Below, piece by piece: positions 51,868-62,178 of a stretch of DNA of 64,000 nt; the stretch's first letter is position 1, and every line of letters begins with the position of its first letter. Position numbers and translations under genes: made by a program. The stretch is from positions 682,001 through 746,000 of the forward strand of contig OCMG01000003.1 of the NCBI GenBank assembly GCA_900215285.1. Reading direction: 5' to 3'. Below the pieces are notes generated by a model. The model searched no databases, was not told where the DNA came from, and saw only the letters and a program-made list of their open reading frames with translations. This stretch comes from Ensifer adhaerens. Lineage in GTDB: Bacteria > Pseudomonadota > Alphaproteobacteria > Rhizobiales > Rhizobiaceae.

Positions 51868-54800
51868 CCCGCGACCCCTATGGTGCTCTCGTCCCGCTCG
51901 CCACGAATGCGGCGCGCAAGTCCCTCGAAGGCGAGATAGATGACCGGCGTGGTGAAGAGGGTGAGAACCTGGCTCACCGCCAGACCGCCGACAATGGCGA
52001 GGCCCAGCGGATGGCGCAGCTCAGAGCCGACGCCGGTGCCGAACATCAGCGGCAGCGCGCCGAACATGGCGGCCATGGTCGTCATCAGGATTGGCCGGAG
52101 GCGCAACAGGCAGGCCTGCCGGATCGCCTCGCGCGGCGACTTGCCCTCGTCGCGCTGCGCGGCCAGCGCGAAGTCGATGATCATGATCGCGTTTTTCTTG
52201 ACGATCCCGATCAGCAGCACGATGCCGATGACGCCGATGATGTCGAGGCCGGAGCCGGAGAGATCGAGCGCCAGCAGCGCGCCGATCCCGGCAGACGGCA
52301 GTGTGGACAGGATGGTGATCGGGTGAACGAAGCTCTCATAGAGCACACCGAGCACGATATACATCGTGGCGACGGCGGCGAGCAACAGAAGGATCTCGTT
52401 CGAGAGCGCCGACTGGAAGGCGGAGGCCGCACCCTCGAAGTGGATGTTGAAACTCTTTGGCATGTCGAGCTTCGCCACAGCCGCGTTGATGTCTTCGACT
52501 GCCTGACCGAGCGATGCGCCGCGCGCGAGATTGAAGGAGAATGTCGTCGCCGGCAACTGTCCGATATGTTCAATGGCAAGCGGCGCTGTCTGGTAGCTCA
52601 GGCTGGCAATGTTTGAGAGCGGCACCTGTCCTGTCGAGGACGCGGAAGAGGGAAGGTAGATGGCATCCAGTCCCTTCGGGCTCGTCTGCAGTGCCGGATC
52701 CACGTCGAGAATGACGCGATACTGGTTGGCCTGCGTGAAGATGGTCGAGATGATGCGCAGGCCGAAGGCGTCGTAAAGCGCGCTATCGACGGTCGCCGGC
52801 GTGATGCCGAAACGGGCAGCCGTCGCCCGGTCGATGGTCAGCACGGCAGCGCGGCCCTGCTGCTGCATGTCGCTGGTGATTTCGGCGATGTCCGGAATCT
52901 GTTTCAGCTCCGCTAGAAGCTTTGGCTCCCAGGTCTTCAGCGTCGCAAAATCCGGATTGTTGATGGTGAGCTGATATTGCATGGCGCTGGCCGCGGTATC
53001 CACGGTCAGGTCCTGCACCGGCTGCATATCGAGCCTCATGCCGGGCACGTTCGCCGTTTCCTCGCCGATCCGTCGGGCGATTTCGACCGCGCTGAGCGAA
53101 CGCTGATCATGCGGCTTCAGATTGATCAGCACGCGACCCGAATTCAGCGTCATGTTCGTGCCGTCGACGCCGATGAAGGAGGAGACAGAGGCGACGTCGG
53201 GATCTTTCAGAACGGCATCCACCATTGCCTGCTGGCGATCCGCCATGGCACTGAAGGAAATGTCCTGCGCCGCTGTCGTGAAGCCCTGGATGAGCCCGGT
53301 ATCCTGCGTTGGGAAGAAGCCCTTCGGGATGGCGATATAGAACCAGACGGTGGCGATGAGCGTCGCGAGCGCGACCAGTAGCGTGAGTCCGCGAAAATCG
53401 AGCACGACATCGAGCATGCGGCTGTAAACGCCGATCAGCCATTGGAAGAGACGGCCGCCACTCGCGTGATGGCGTGTACTCCCTTGCGCTTCCGGCTTCA
53501 GGAACTTGGCGCAGAGCATGGGCACCAGCGTCAGCGAGACGATGGCGGAAATGGCGATGGTGACGGCAAGCGTCATCGCGAATTCGTGAAACAGCCGCCC
53601 GACCACATCGCCCATGAAGAGCAGCGGGATCAGAACCGCGATCAGCGAGATCGTCAGCGCGATGATGGTGAAGCCGATTTCGCCCGCCCCCTTGATCGCC
53701 GCCTGATAGGGCGTCTCGCCCATTTCCAGATAGCGGGCAATATTTTCGATCATCACGATCGCATCGTCGACGACGAAGCCTGTCGCAATGGTGAGCGCCA
53801 TGAGCGAGAGATTGTCGAGGCTGTAGCCAAGCTCGACCATCACGGCGAGCGTGCCGACAAGGCTCAACGGCACGGAGAGGCTTGGGATCAGCGTTGCCGG
53901 CAGGTTACGCAGGAAGAGGAAGATGACGAGCACGACGAGCGCGACGGCGAGCGTCAGTTCGAATTCCACATCGGAGACGGAAGCGCGGATCGTGACCGTG
54001 CGATCCGTCAGCGGCGTGACGTGAATGGAGGCCGGAAGCGTTGACGTGAGTTGCGGCAGGGCCGCCTTGATCGCATCGACCACGGCGATGACATTGGCGC
54101 CCGGCTGGCGCTGAACGTTGAGGATGAGGGCGCTTTGCCTGTTCATCCAGGCGGCAAGGCGCGGGTTTTCGGCGGCCTGTTCGACGGTCGCGACATCCGA
54201 GAGCCTGACAGGCGCGCCGTTGCGATAGGCAATAACTGCGGCCAGATAGTCCTTCGGGTCGCGGATCTGGTCGTTGGCGGTGATCGAGAAGCTTTGCGAC
54301 TTGCCGTCGAAATTGCCCTTCGGACCGTTGACGTTGAGATTGGAAATGGTCGAGCGCAGGTCGTCCAGATTGAGCCCATAGGCGGCGAGCGCGCGCGGAT
54401 TGGCGTGGATGCGCACCGCTGGCCGCTGACCGCCGGAAATGGAGACGAGGCCGACGCCCGGCATCTGCGACAGTTTCTGGCTGAGCTTGGCCTCGATCAG
54501 CCCTTCCAGATCCGGCAGTGGCAGAACCTCGGACGTGATGCCCAGCGTCAGGATCGGCGCGTCCGCCGGGTTGACCTTGGAATAGATCGGCGGCGCGGGG
54601 AGGTCGGAGGGCAACAGGTTGCCGGCGGCGTTGATCGCGGCCTGCACCTCCTGTTCGGCGATATCGAGCGACAGGTCGAGCCCGAAGCGCAGCGTGATGA
54701 CGGAGGCCCCGGCGCTCGATTGCGAGTGCATTTCCGCCAGCGAGGCCATCTGACCGAACTGCCGCTCCAAGGGCGCGGTGATGGCGGACGTCATTACCTC

Positions 54801-54980
54801 TGGGCTGGCACCTGGATAGAAGGTCTGCACCTGGATCGTCGGATAATCCACCTCCGGCAGGGCTGATATCGGGAGGTAGCGATAGGCGAAGAGGCCGACC
54901 AGCACGATGGCGGCCATGATGAGTGTCGTGGCGATCGGCCGGTCGATAAAGATGCGGGAAGGGTTCGCCGCGCCGTCCAC
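51864..54980 (-). CDS. RND multidrug efflux transporter, MdtB-like inner-membrane subunit
   Basis: This 1038-residue protein begins with a GTG codon ([20 protein letters not shown]) and shows the family hallmarks [20 protein letters not shown], the relay helix [20 protein letters not shown] and [20 protein letters not shown]. It is of normal length for MdtB. It is placed between the periplasmic adaptor gene, 3 bases upstream, and the MdtC-like gene, 4-base overlap downstream. Two consecutive RND genes with one adaptor are diagnostic of MdtABC-type pumps, which export bile salts, novobiocin, flavonoids and similar compounds in other bacteria. Confidence 0.93.
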   Translation of the reverse strand: MDGAANPSRIFIDRPIATTLIMAAIVLVGLFAYRYLPISALPEVDYPTIQVQTFYPGASPEVMTSAITAPLERQFGQMASLAEMHSQSSAGASVITLRFGLDLSLDIAEQEVQAAINAAGNLLPSDLPAPPIYSKVNPADAPILTLGITSEVLPLPDLEGLIEAKLSQKLSQMPGVGLVSISGGQRPAVRIHANPRALAAYGLNLDDLRSTISNLNVNGPKGNFDGKSQSFSITANDQIRDPKDYLAAVIAYRNGAPVRLSDVATVEQAAENPRLAAWMNRQSALILNVQRQPGANVIAVVDAIKAALPQLTSTLPASIHVTPLTDRTVTIRASVSDVEFELTLAVALVVLVIFLFLRNLPATLIPSLSVPLSLVGTLAVMVELGYSLDNLSLMALTIATGFVVDDAIVMIENIARYLEMGETPYQAAIKGAGEIGFTIIALTISLIAVLIPLLFMGDVVGRLFHEFAMTLAVTIAISAIVSLTLVPMLCAKFLKPEAQGSTRHHASGGRLFQWLIGVYSRMLDVVLDFRGLTLLVALATLIATVWFYIAIPKGFFPTQDTGLIQGFTTAAQDISFSAMADRQQAMVDAVLKDPDVASVSSFIGVDGTNMTLNSGRVLINLKPHDQRSLSAVEIARRIGEETANVPGMRLDMQPVQDLTVDTAASAMQYQLTINNPDFATLKTWEPKLLAELKQIPDIAEITSDMQQQGRAAVLTIDRATAARFGITPATVDSALYDAFGLRIISTIFTQANQYRVILDVDPALQTSPKGLDAIYLPSSASSTGQVPLSNIASLSYQTAPLAIEHIGQLPATTFSFNLARGASLGQAVEDINAAVAKLDMPKSFNIHFEGAASAFQSALSNEILLLLAAVATMYIVLGVLYESFVHPITILSTLPSAGIGALLALDLSGSGLDIIGVIGIVLLIGIVKKNAIMIIDFALAAQRDEGKSPREAIRQACLLRLRPILMTTMAAMFGALPLMFGTGVGSELRHPLGLAIVGGLAVSQVLTLFTTPVIYLAFEGLARRIRGERDESTIGVAG

Positions 54981-54983
54981 GGG

Positions 54984-56369
54984 TCAGTTCCCGCTGGCCG
55001 GGGGTTGCGTCGCCTGCGCGCCCTCGGTGGGCTCGCCGCCATGCTTCTTGTGATGGTGCGGCTCACCGTCTGCGCCGGGCGCATCGCTGCCATTGTTATC
55101 CGTGCCGCCTTCCTTGCGGCCCGCCGAGTCGCCATGCTTGTGCTGGCCGAACCGCGGGCGCTGGTCTCCGTTCTCGCCGGTTGAGGGGGCTGGCGCTGCT
55201 CCCGCAAGCCGGACTTCCGAGCCATCCCGCAGCTGATCCACGCCGTCGATCACGACATGATCGCCGAGCGCCACGCCGGAGGCAATCGAGACCACATCAC
55301 CCGCGCCGGGGCCGAGGGTGACAGGCGTCACCTTTACCCTGTTGTCGCTGCCGACCACATAGACATAATTGCCGTTCGCACCAAGCTGAACCGCCTGCGC
55401 GGGAAGCACCACGGCATCCTTGACCGTGTTCACAAGCAGCTTGACGTTGACGAACTGGTTGGGAAACAGCGTCTCGTCGGCATTGTCGAAGGAGGCGCGC
55501 ATTTTCAGCGTGCCGGTCGTCGTGTCGATCTGGTTGTTCACCGTGTCGAGCTTGCCCTTGGCGATCTCATGCACATTGGCGCGGTCGGTGAGCGTGACGG
55601 GAAGGGAACCTGCGGATTTGAGCGCTGCCACGATCGGCGCGACGGAATCTTCCGGAACCGAAAAGACGACGCCCATGGGTTGCATCTGCGTGATCACGAC
55701 AATGCCGCTTGCGTCGCCCGGAGTGACGTAATTGCCGGGATCGACCTGCCGCAGGCCCGCAAGGCCCGAAATGGGCGAGACGATGCGCGTATAGCTCAGA
55801 TTGAGATTGGTCGCGCCGATCTGCGCCTCGTCGCTGGCAATCGCGGCCTTGTCCTGCTCGACCAGATAGGTCTGGTCGGAGACCTGCTGGTTGGAAATCG
55901 AATCCTGTTTGGCCAGCGATTGATAACGCTTCAGATCGTTTTCCGCCTGGTCAAGCGCGGCATGGTCCTTGGCAAGCACCGCCTGCTGTTGCAGCAAGGT
56001 GGCCTGATAGGGGCGTGGATCGATATTCGCAATCGGATCGCCGGCCTTGAGCATCGCGCCCTCGGTAAAACCGACCGATTGCAAGGTGCCGGAAACCTGG
56101 GTCTTGATCGTGACGGTCGACAGCGGTGTTACCGTCCCGAGCGCATCGACATAGATCGGAATATTGCCCTTTGTCGCAACCGCTTCGCGCACCGTCTGCG
56201 GTCCTGCCCGGAAGAAGCGGCCACGGCCCTCACGCTTTTCGGGTTGTGCCCCGAGATAATGCCACGCAGCCCAGCCAGATGCCACGAGGGCCACGGTAAC
56301 GAACAGGCGTATGACGAAGCGGCCGGTCCTGGTCGAGGCGGCACGCACAGGGTTGGTTTCTGAGTTCAT
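54984..56369 (-). CDS. RND periplasmic adaptor (MdtA-like) with a His-rich C-terminal tail
   Basis: This 461-residue membrane-fusion protein has an N-terminal membrane anchor (residues about 18-36), the biotinyl-lipoyl motif (IPIYVDALGTVTPLSTVTIK, KTQVSGTLQSVGFTEGAMLK), an alpha-hairpin with LLQQQAVLAKDHAALDQAEN and a beta-barrel with LTDRANVHEIAKGKLDTVNN. After the normal end of the family it continues about 65 residues in a disordered tail rich in H, G, E and P (HKHGDS near 400, EPHHHKKHGGEP near 440). The start at 56369 is chosen over 56405 by alignment with family starts; no strong ribosome binding site is visible for either. It is the first gene of the pump operon. Confidence 0.9.
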   Translation of the reverse strand: MNSETNPVRAASTRTGRFVIRLFVTVALVASGWAAWHYLGAQPEKREGRGRFFRAGPQTVREAVATKGNIPIYVDALGTVTPLSTVTIKTQVSGTLQSVGFTEGAMLKAGDPIANIDPRPYQATLLQQQAVLAKDHAALDQAENDLKRYQSLAKQDSISNQQVSDQTYLVEQDKAAIASDEAQIGATNLNLSYTRIVSPISGLAGLRQVDPGNYVTPGDASGIVVITQMQPMGVVFSVPEDSVAPIVAALKSAGSLPVTLTDRANVHEIAKGKLDTVNNQIDTTTGTLKMRASFDNADETLFPNQFVNVKLLVNTVKDAVVLPAQAVQLGANGNYVYVVGSDNRVKVTPVTLGPGAGDVVSIASGVALGDHVVIDGVDQLRDGSEVRLAGAAPAPSTGENGDQRPRFGQHKHGDSAGRKEGGTDNNGSDAPGADGEPHHHKKHGGEPTEGAQATQPPASGN

Positions 56370-56464
56370 CGACCTGACACATTTAAAAAGACGGGCCGCC
56401 GGCAAGGCGTTGCGTAGCTGTACAAAGCGTCAGGAGGCGCGGCAAATTAAATAAATTTAAGCCG

Positions 56465-56950
56465 TTAGACCGGAGCCTGCCAAAGCTCGATGAAAACATG
56501 CGCCGTGTCTTCGGGTTCGGCCAGAGCGGTGCCGAAGTAGACCGCCCTGCCGAGATGGCCATATTTGCCTTCGGGCACTTCGAGTTCGGCGCGTGTTCGT
56601 CCCAGATAACTGCCGTCCGGCTGCGGGACCATCCTGCCGGCATTGGTCACCATGACCGGCGTGCCGTCATCGAGTTCGATGCAATAGCGTGCCTCGATCG
56701 CGTAGGACCCATCGGGAAGAGCCAAGGCGAAGTCTGCGCCGCCAGGGAGAATGCGGCCGCGCCATCCCTCGCCGACAGCCTCTCCGCCGAGGATCGGGAA
56801 GACGGCCCGAACAGCGCCTGCGGTGGTGGCAAACTCCAGCGCCGGGCCGATGTCCGCACGAATGACGCAGGCCTTGCGAAGCGCAGGCTCGCCCAGCGTC
56901 CGGCTTGCGCCGAGGGTTGTCATGTCGGCGGTCATCCTGTCAGGCTTCAT
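56465..56950 (-). CDS. DUF3237-domain protein
   Basis: This 161-residue protein has the DUF3237 pattern of beta-strands: ALEFATTAGAVRAVFPILGG, the AVGEGWRGRILPGGADFALA block and YLGRTRAELEVPEGKYGHLG. The family is a small beta-barrel of unknown function, often found beside enzymes of aromatic or terpenoid metabolism. It overlaps the end of the amidohydrolase gene by 11 bases and so is co-expressed with it. Internal ATG codons at 56935 and 56923 are alternative starts. Confidence 0.8.
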   Translation of the reverse strand: MKPDRMTADMTTLGASRTLGEPALRKACVIRADIGPALEFATTAGAVRAVFPILGGEAVGEGWRGRILPGGADFALALPDGSYAIEARYCIELDDGTPVMVTNAGRMVPQPDGSYLGRTRAELEVPEGKYGHLGRAVYFGTALAEPEDTAHVFIELWQAPV

Positions 56951-58589
56951 GGGTGATCTGCCCGTCGCAGACGGTCATCCGGATGCCGAGCTTGGCAATC
57001 TGCTCGACCGGAGTTGCTTCGATGTCATCGGAGAGCAGGACCAGATCGGCCATCATTCCGATGCGCAGGCAGCCTGTCCTGTCTTCCATGTGGCCGGCAT
57101 AGGCGCCGTTGCAGGTGAAGGCTTTCAGCACCTCCTCAAGCGGCAGCCGATGGTCCGGCAGGCCCGGCAGGTGCGGCTGACGGGTCAGGGCAGTCTGGAT
57201 GCCGAGAAGCGGGTCGATGGCGACGATCGGCCAGTCGGAGGAGAAGGCGATGTTCGCGCCGGCCTCGTGCAGCAGGCGCCACGCATAGGCGTAAGGCGCG
57301 CGCGTTTCGCCGATGCTGCGCGTGGTCGGCGTATCCCCCACTGGCGCATGGAGCGGCTGGACCGAGGCGATGACGCCGAGCTCTGCAAAGCGTGGGACGT
57401 CCGCTGGATCAATCATTTCGACGTGCTCGACGCGGTGGCGGCTGTCGCGCGGTCCGTTCGCCTTGCTCGCCGCCTCGTAGCCGTCCAGCGCAATACGCAC
57501 GGCGGCATCGCCGATCGCGTGCACGGCAATTTGCAAGCCGCGGCGGTCGGCCTCTATGGCTGCTTCCTTGAACGCGGTGGCATCGAAGATCGGCGCACCG
57601 CGCAGACCCGGCTTGTCGGCATAATCGTCGAGCATGGCTGCCGTGCCGCTTTCTATGACGCCGTCGATGAAGATCTTGACGCGGCCGCAGGTGAGCTTGT
57701 CGCCGGTAAAGTCGCGGGTCATGGCAGTGGCCCGGTCGAGCTCGCTCAGCGGCATGTCGCGTGTCAGGTGGAAGGGCACGGAAATGCGAGAGAGCAGACC
57801 GCCTTCGACCTCGATATCGCGCAGCAGTTCCAGAAGATGCCGGTTTCCGTCCATGTTGTGCATGGAGGTGATGCCCTTGGAGGCAGCGAATTTCACGCCG
57901 GCCTTGAGGATTTCCATGTCGTCGCGCCATTCGGCTTGTGTCGGCGGCACGGGCGGCTCGATGCCGGACATGCCCAGCATTTCGCGGCCTCCGGTGGTGC
58001 GCAGATCGAGCACGGGCAGCATGGCGAATTTTTCGCGCAGTTCGCCCGTCGCGAGGCCATCTTCGCCCATGACGACCTCGTTGCCGACCGGAAGCTTACG
58101 GCCGTTCAGGAGGCCGGCGGCCTGCAGCGCAGCGGTGTTCGCAAACAGCGTGTGGAAATCGTAGGCCATGACGGCAATCGGCCGGTCCGGGCATATGCGG
58201 TCGAGCACATGCCTGTCGAGGCGCGTGTTCCTGCCGAGAATTTCATAGTCCGAGCCCTGCGCCAGAAGCAGGCCTTCGTCAGGCTGATCGGCGATAAAGG
58301 CCTGGAAGCCGGCATTCAGCGCATCGAATCCCCTGATCCCCGGAAGCTGAAGTAGCGTCTGTCCATAGGCGCCGGAAAAAAGGTGCAGGTGGCTTTCCAC
58401 GAAACCGGGCATCAGCGTTGCACCGGCGGCGTCCACGATGCGCGTTGCTGGCCCCGCATGCGCCAGAACCGCCTCCTTGCCGCCGACCGCGACGATTCGG
58501 TTGCCCGCAACGGCCAATGCCTCGGCCCGCGGCGCGCTGCCGTCCATGGTCAGCACGCGGGCGTTGACGAAGATCAGCGAAGCATTCAT
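56940..58589 (-). CDS. YtcJ-like amidohydrolase (amidohydrolase family 3)
   Basis: This 549-residue metal-dependent hydrolase has the amidohydrolase metal motif H-x-H in LMPGFVESHLHLFSGAYGQT (residues about 60-79), further metal-site histidines in QIAVHAIGDAA and HRVEHVEMIDP, and the catalytic aspartate in IAFSSDWPIVAIDPL. The family hydrolyses amides, ureas or exocyclic imines; the natural substrate of YtcJ-type enzymes is unknown. It overlaps the TetR gene by 4 bases and the DUF3237 gene by 11 bases, making a tight three-gene operon. Confidence 0.87.
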   Translation of the reverse strand: MNASLIFVNARVLTMDGSAPRAEALAVAGNRIVAVGGKEAVLAHAGPATRIVDAAGATLMPGFVESHLHLFSGAYGQTLLQLPGIRGFDALNAGFQAFIADQPDEGLLLAQGSDYEILGRNTRLDRHVLDRICPDRPIAVMAYDFHTLFANTAALQAAGLLNGRKLPVGNEVVMGEDGLATGELREKFAMLPVLDLRTTGGREMLGMSGIEPPVPPTQAEWRDDMEILKAGVKFAASKGITSMHNMDGNRHLLELLRDIEVEGGLLSRISVPFHLTRDMPLSELDRATAMTRDFTGDKLTCGRVKIFIDGVIESGTAAMLDDYADKPGLRGAPIFDATAFKEAAIEADRRGLQIAVHAIGDAAVRIALDGYEAASKANGPRDSRHRVEHVEMIDPADVPRFAELGVIASVQPLHAPVGDTPTTRSIGETRAPYAYAWRLLHEAGANIAFSSDWPIVAIDPLLGIQTALTRQPHLPGLPDHRLPLEEVLKAFTCNGAYAGHMEDRTGCLRIGMMADLVLLSDDIEATPVEQIAKLGIRMTVCDGQITHEA

Positions 58590-59293
58590 TGCGACAGTCC
58601 TTTAGGGGCAGGGCCTTTACGGGCAGGGGATGCGATGGAGGCATCTTCGAAAATCATCTGAACAAGCGGCAGGATGCGGGCGCGTAGATGCATTTCGTGC
58701 TCGGCCAGCGTCTGCTCCTCGGTAGAGATGAGGCTGAGGAAGCAAGGCATCCAGACGTCGTGAAACAGGCGGGCGAGAAAATCTGCGCTTGCCGGCGTGC
58801 TCGATCTCGTTTGCAGGCAAAGCCCCTCGAAAAACTCGGTTACCACGGCAATCAGCGCCTCGGTGACGCCGCGATATTGCGCGGCAAGTTCCGTTTCGGG
58901 ATGCCGGATCGGCGCCGCCTCCGCATAACGCCACACACGCTTGTCTGCGATCTCCAGTGTTCGGCGCGAAACGCGCAGGAACAGTTCGAGAATGAGGGTG
59001 CCGAGATCGGTCTCCTCCTTCCAGTGAAGCGAGCGGTCGTGATCGCGCGCCTCCATCGTCCCTTCGCTGATCAGGGCGATGAGAACGCCATCCTTCGAGC
59101 CGAAATAGTTAAATACCGTCGGGGCCGAGATGCCGGCGGCAGCGGCGATATCGGCCATGGTCGTTGCATCAATCCCCTGCGTTTCGAAGAGCGTCCGGGC
59201 TGCCGCGATGATCTCGTCGCGCCGCTTCGCCTTCTTGCGGCTGCGCAAGCCGGGTTCCGCTGCCTGTTGGGACTGCCGGAGAGGAGATGTCAT
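58586..59293 (-). CDS. TetR-family transcriptional regulator
   Basis: This 235-residue regulator has the N-terminal TetR helix-turn-helix (RRDEIIAAARTLFETQGIDA, then TTMADIAAAAGISAPTVFNY) and an all-helical ligand domain. A basic, disordered 25-residue extension precedes it. It is divergent from the polyamine-type ABC operon and leads the amidohydrolase/DUF3237 operon. A 22-bp palindrome between the two sets is the likely operator, so it probably represses both. Confidence 0.88.
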   Translation of the reverse strand: MTSPLRQSQQAAEPGLRSRKKAKRRDEIIAAARTLFETQGIDATTMADIAAAAGISAPTVFNYFGSKDGVLIALISEGTMEARDHDRSLHWKEETDLGTLILELFLRVSRRTLEIADKRVWRYAEAAPIRHPETELAAQYRGVTEALIAVVTEFFEGLCLQTRSSTPASADFLARLFHDVWMPCFLSLISTEEQTLAEHEMHLRARILPLVQMIFEDASIASPARKGPAPKGLSQ

Positions 59294-59338
59294 ATTTTTC
59301 TTTTCGCTCTCAAATTTTTGTGCCGATAAAAAATTTGG

Positions 59339-59383
59339 TTGACTAAATGAATTTTGTCAATACGCATATTGAAAACCTATAAG
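59339..59383 (+). promoter_or_regulatory. Promoter of the polyamine-type ABC operon with a 22-bp palindrome
   Basis: TTGACTAAATGAATTTTGTC plus AA (59339-59360) is a palindrome with 18 of 22 symmetric positions. It contains the -35 box TTGTCA (59354-59359) of a promoter whose -10 box TATAAG (59378-59383) follows after 18 bases. The overlap with the -35 box suggests repression by the divergent TetR protein. Confidence 0.65.
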
Positions 59384-59396
59384 GGAACAAACACAG

Positions 59397-60461
59397 ATGC
59401 TCGACATTCGGGGACTGTCCAAGCGCTACGGCTACGGCAAGGGCGAGTTTACGGCCTTGCACGAAGTGTCCTTCTCGATTGCGGAAGGCGAATTTTTCAC
59501 ACTTCTCGGGCCTTCCGGTTGCGGAAAGACGACGCTGCTGAGGCTGATTGCAGGCTTTACCGGTCCGAGCGGCGGGTCCCTCGTGCTGGATGGGCAGGAC
59601 ATCGCCGCGATGCCGCCCAATCGGCGGCCGGTCAACACGGTTTTCCAGAACTATGCCCTTTTCCCCCACATGACCGTCGGCCAGAACGTCGCCTTCGCGC
59701 TTGAGGCGCAGGGCCGGCCCAAGTCGGAAATCACGCCGGCCGTCGACGAGATGCTGACCCTAGTACAGCTTCTTCATCTGAAGAACCGCAAGAGTTCGGA
59801 GCTTTCCGGCGGCCAGCAGCAACGTGTGGCGCTGGCCCGCGCGCTGGTTGCCAAGCCGCGCATCCTGCTTCTCGACGAGCCGCTCTCCGCACTCGACATG
59901 AAGCTGCGCAAGGATATGCAGATCGAGTTGAAACGGTTGCAGCGCGAGACGGGCCTGACCTTCATCTTCGTCACCCACGACCAGGAAGAAGCGCTGACCA
60001 TGTCCGACCGCATCGCCGTCATGAGCGGCGGTCGCGTGCAGCAGATTGCCACGCCGCGCGAGCTTTACGACCGTCCGGCCAACCGTTTCGTCGCCGGCTT
60101 TATCGGCGAGTCTAACTTCATCTCCGCGAGGGGCAGAGACGGCAGCGTCGAGGTCGGGCAGGGGCGGATTGCGTTGGCAGAGGCAACGGATGGTCCGCTA
60201 ACGCTGATGATTCGGCCCGAACACGTCGTGCTTTCCGGCGATGCGCCGGAAGCGCTTCGACTGGAGGCGACGGTCGAACAGCTCGTCTTTTTCGGGACGG
60301 ATACGCATGTCCACCTTGCATTGGCTGACGGCGAAAAGCTTGTTGCACGGTTACAGAATACGCTCCACGGCGGCCAGAGCCTGAGCGAGGGAGTGCGCCT
60401 CACGATCGCCCTGCCCGCAAAGGCGCTCCGCGTTGTCACGGACGTGGAGGTTGCGGCATGA
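59397..60461 (+). CDS. Polyamine-type ABC transporter ATP-binding protein (PotA-like)
   Basis: This 354-residue ATPase has Walker [10 protein letters not shown] (38-46), the signature LSGGQ (136-140), Walker B LLLDEP (157-162), the switch histidine in VTHDQEEAL, and a C-terminal TOBE domain with [11 protein letters not shown]. The N-terminus [12 protein letters not shown] and the [18 protein letters not shown] stretch are of the PotA/PotG group. It powers uptake through the two permeases that follow; its stop overlaps the first by 4 bases. Confidence 0.92.
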   Translation: MLDIRGLSKRYGYGKGEFTALHEVSFSIAEGEFFTLLGPSGCGKTTLLRLIAGFTGPSGGSLVLDGQDIAAMPPNRRPVNTVFQNYALFPHMTVGQNVAFALEAQGRPKSEITPAVDEMLTLVQLLHLKNRKSSELSGGQQQRVALARALVAKPRILLLDEPLSALDMKLRKDMQIELKRLQRETGLTFIFVTHDQEEALTMSDRIAVMSGGRVQQIATPRELYDRPANRFVAGFIGESNFISARGRDGSVEVGQGRIALAEATDGPLTLMIRPEHVVLSGDAPEALRLEATVEQLVFFGTDTHVHLALADGEKLVARLQNTLHGGQSLSEGVRLTIALPAKALRVVTDVEVAA

Positions 60462-61351
60462 GCGGCCCAGAGACGTGGCGCCGGTGGGCACTCGCGCTGC
60501 CTGCCCTGGCGGCCATCATGCTGTTTTCGATCCTGCCCTTGGGCGTGGTCTTCCTCTACTCCTTCCTCACGCCGGGCGATTTCGGCAACGTCAAGTGGGT
60601 CTTTTCGACGGACGGTTGGTTTTCGGTCCTTTTCGAACGCAACATCTTCGACGAAACGATCGCAATTTCCTACGCCAACCTCGGCATCCTCTTTCGTTCC
60701 ATCGAACTCTCCATCGCCACGACCCTTATCACCCTGATTTTTGGCGTGCCCACCGCGTGGTTTATTGCAACGCGGGCGCCGGCGCAGCGGAACTTCTGGC
60801 TTTTCCTGATCACCATTCCCTTCTGGACCAATCTTCTGGTCCGCACGATCGCCGTACAGGAAATGATCCGCTCGGAGGGGGTGTTGAATCGCATCCTGAT
60901 GGCGACTGGCCTGATCAGAGAGCCGATCCAGATGATGTTCACCGACTTCGCCGTACTGCTCGGCATGACCTATGTCTTCCTGCCGCTTATGGTGTTGCCG
61001 GTCTATGCCGCGATCGAGAAGTTCGATTTCCGTCTCGCCGAGGCGAGTTATGATCTCTATGCGTCGCGTTTCTTCTGCCTGCGCCGCGTCATATTGCCAT
61101 TGATCAGGCCGGGCATTATCGCGGGCTCGATCCTGGTCTTCGTCCCCTCGCTGGGCGCTTACGTGACACCGCGCATCATGGGTGGCGGCAAGTCGATGAT
61201 GCTGGGCAACCTGATCGACCTGCAATTTGGGCAGGGTCGCAACTGGCCGCTGGGCGCTGCACTCTCGATTACGCTCACCATTCTCGTTCTGCTGGCCCTT
61301 GTTTGGTACACGCGCATCACCTCCGGACGAAAGGAGCGTCACCATGGCTGA
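60458..61351 (+). CDS. Polyamine-type ABC transporter permease (PotB-like)
   Basis: This 297-residue permease has six membrane segments. It shows [20 protein letters not shown], typical of the PotB family, and the EAA-like loop [20 protein letters not shown]. It overlaps potA-like by 4 bases and the next permease by 8 bases (ATGGCTGA), so the three are translated as a unit. Confidence 0.92.
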   Translation: MSGPETWRRWALALPALAAIMLFSILPLGVVFLYSFLTPGDFGNVKWVFSTDGWFSVLFERNIFDETIAISYANLGILFRSIELSIATTLITLIFGVPTAWFIATRAPAQRNFWLFLITIPFWTNLLVRTIAVQEMIRSEGVLNRILMATGLIREPIQMMFTDFAVLLGMTYVFLPLMVLPVYAAIEKFDFRLAEASYDLYASRFFCLRRVILPLIRPGIIAGSILVFVPSLGAYVTPRIMGGGKSMMLGNLIDLQFGQGRNWPLGAALSITLTILVLLALVWYTRITSGRKERHHG

Positions 61352-62150
61352 GCGCGGCTTCGATGTCAGGAGGCTGCCGGGAACGGCGGTGATGGCAATC
61401 GCCTGTTTCGTCATCCTCTATATCCCGATGGTCATTCTCGTGACCTATTCCTTCAACTCGGGAAAGGTGATCGGCAATTGGGAGGGCGCCTCGCTGAAAT
61501 GGTATGGGGTAGCGCTCCAGAACCAGGCGTTTCTCGATGCTGCCGTCAATTCGCTGATCCTGGCCAGCACGGCGTCGGTGCTCTCCACGCTGTTTGCGAC
61601 CATGGCCGCGCTTGCCACAACCCGCTCCGAGAAGCTTCGGGGCGAGGGGGTCATTCACATGATCCTCAACCAGCCGCTCATGGTTCCCGAGATCGTCCTG
61701 GCGATCGCCCTTCTGATCATCGTCGGCCAGATCAAGCAGGCAACCGGCTATACCGGCCTCGGCTTCCTTATCGCCGCCCACACCACCTTCTGCATACCAT
61801 TTGCCTATCTGCCGATCCGCGCGCGGTTGGAGGGCATGGACCTCAGCCTAGAGACGGCGGCGTCGGATCTTTATGCGAGCCGGTTCTACGCGTTCCGGCG
61901 GGTCACCTTGCCACTGCTCGCGCCTGGTATCCTGTCCGGCTTCATGCTCGCCTTCGTTGTTTCGCTTGACGACCTCGTGATCAGCGACTTCCTGAAGTCG
62001 CCGGGGCAGGACACGCTGCCGACCTATCTGATGGGGGAATTGCGACGCAATCTCTCATCCGAAATCTACGCCATTTCCTCGCTTCTTCTTCTGCTCAGCG
62101 TGCTGATCGTGGCGGGGTCATGGGTAGCGACACGCAAGAATGACCAATGA
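61344..62150 (+). CDS. Polyamine-type ABC transporter permease (PotC-like)
   Basis: This 268-residue permease has six membrane segments, the PotC motif MVILVTYSFNSGKVIGNWEG, the loop LETAASDLYASRFYAFRRVT and the late SLDDLVISDFLKSPGQDTLP motif typical of PotC/PotI. AAGGAG lies 8 bases before the ATG at 61344, which rejects the longer frame inside the preceding gene. Confidence 0.92.
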   Translation: MAERGFDVRRLPGTAVMAIACFVILYIPMVILVTYSFNSGKVIGNWEGASLKWYGVALQNQAFLDAAVNSLILASTASVLSTLFATMAALATTRSEKLRGEGVIHMILNQPLMVPEIVLAIALLIIVGQIKQATGYTGLGFLIAAHTTFCIPFAYLPIRARLEGMDLSLETAASDLYASRFYAFRRVTLPLLAPGILSGFMLAFVVSLDDLVISDFLKSPGQDTLPTYLMGELRRNLSSEIYAISSLLLLLSVLIVAGSWVATRKNDQ

Positions 62151-62178
62151 CTCGCTAAAAAATCCAGAGGAGAACGAC

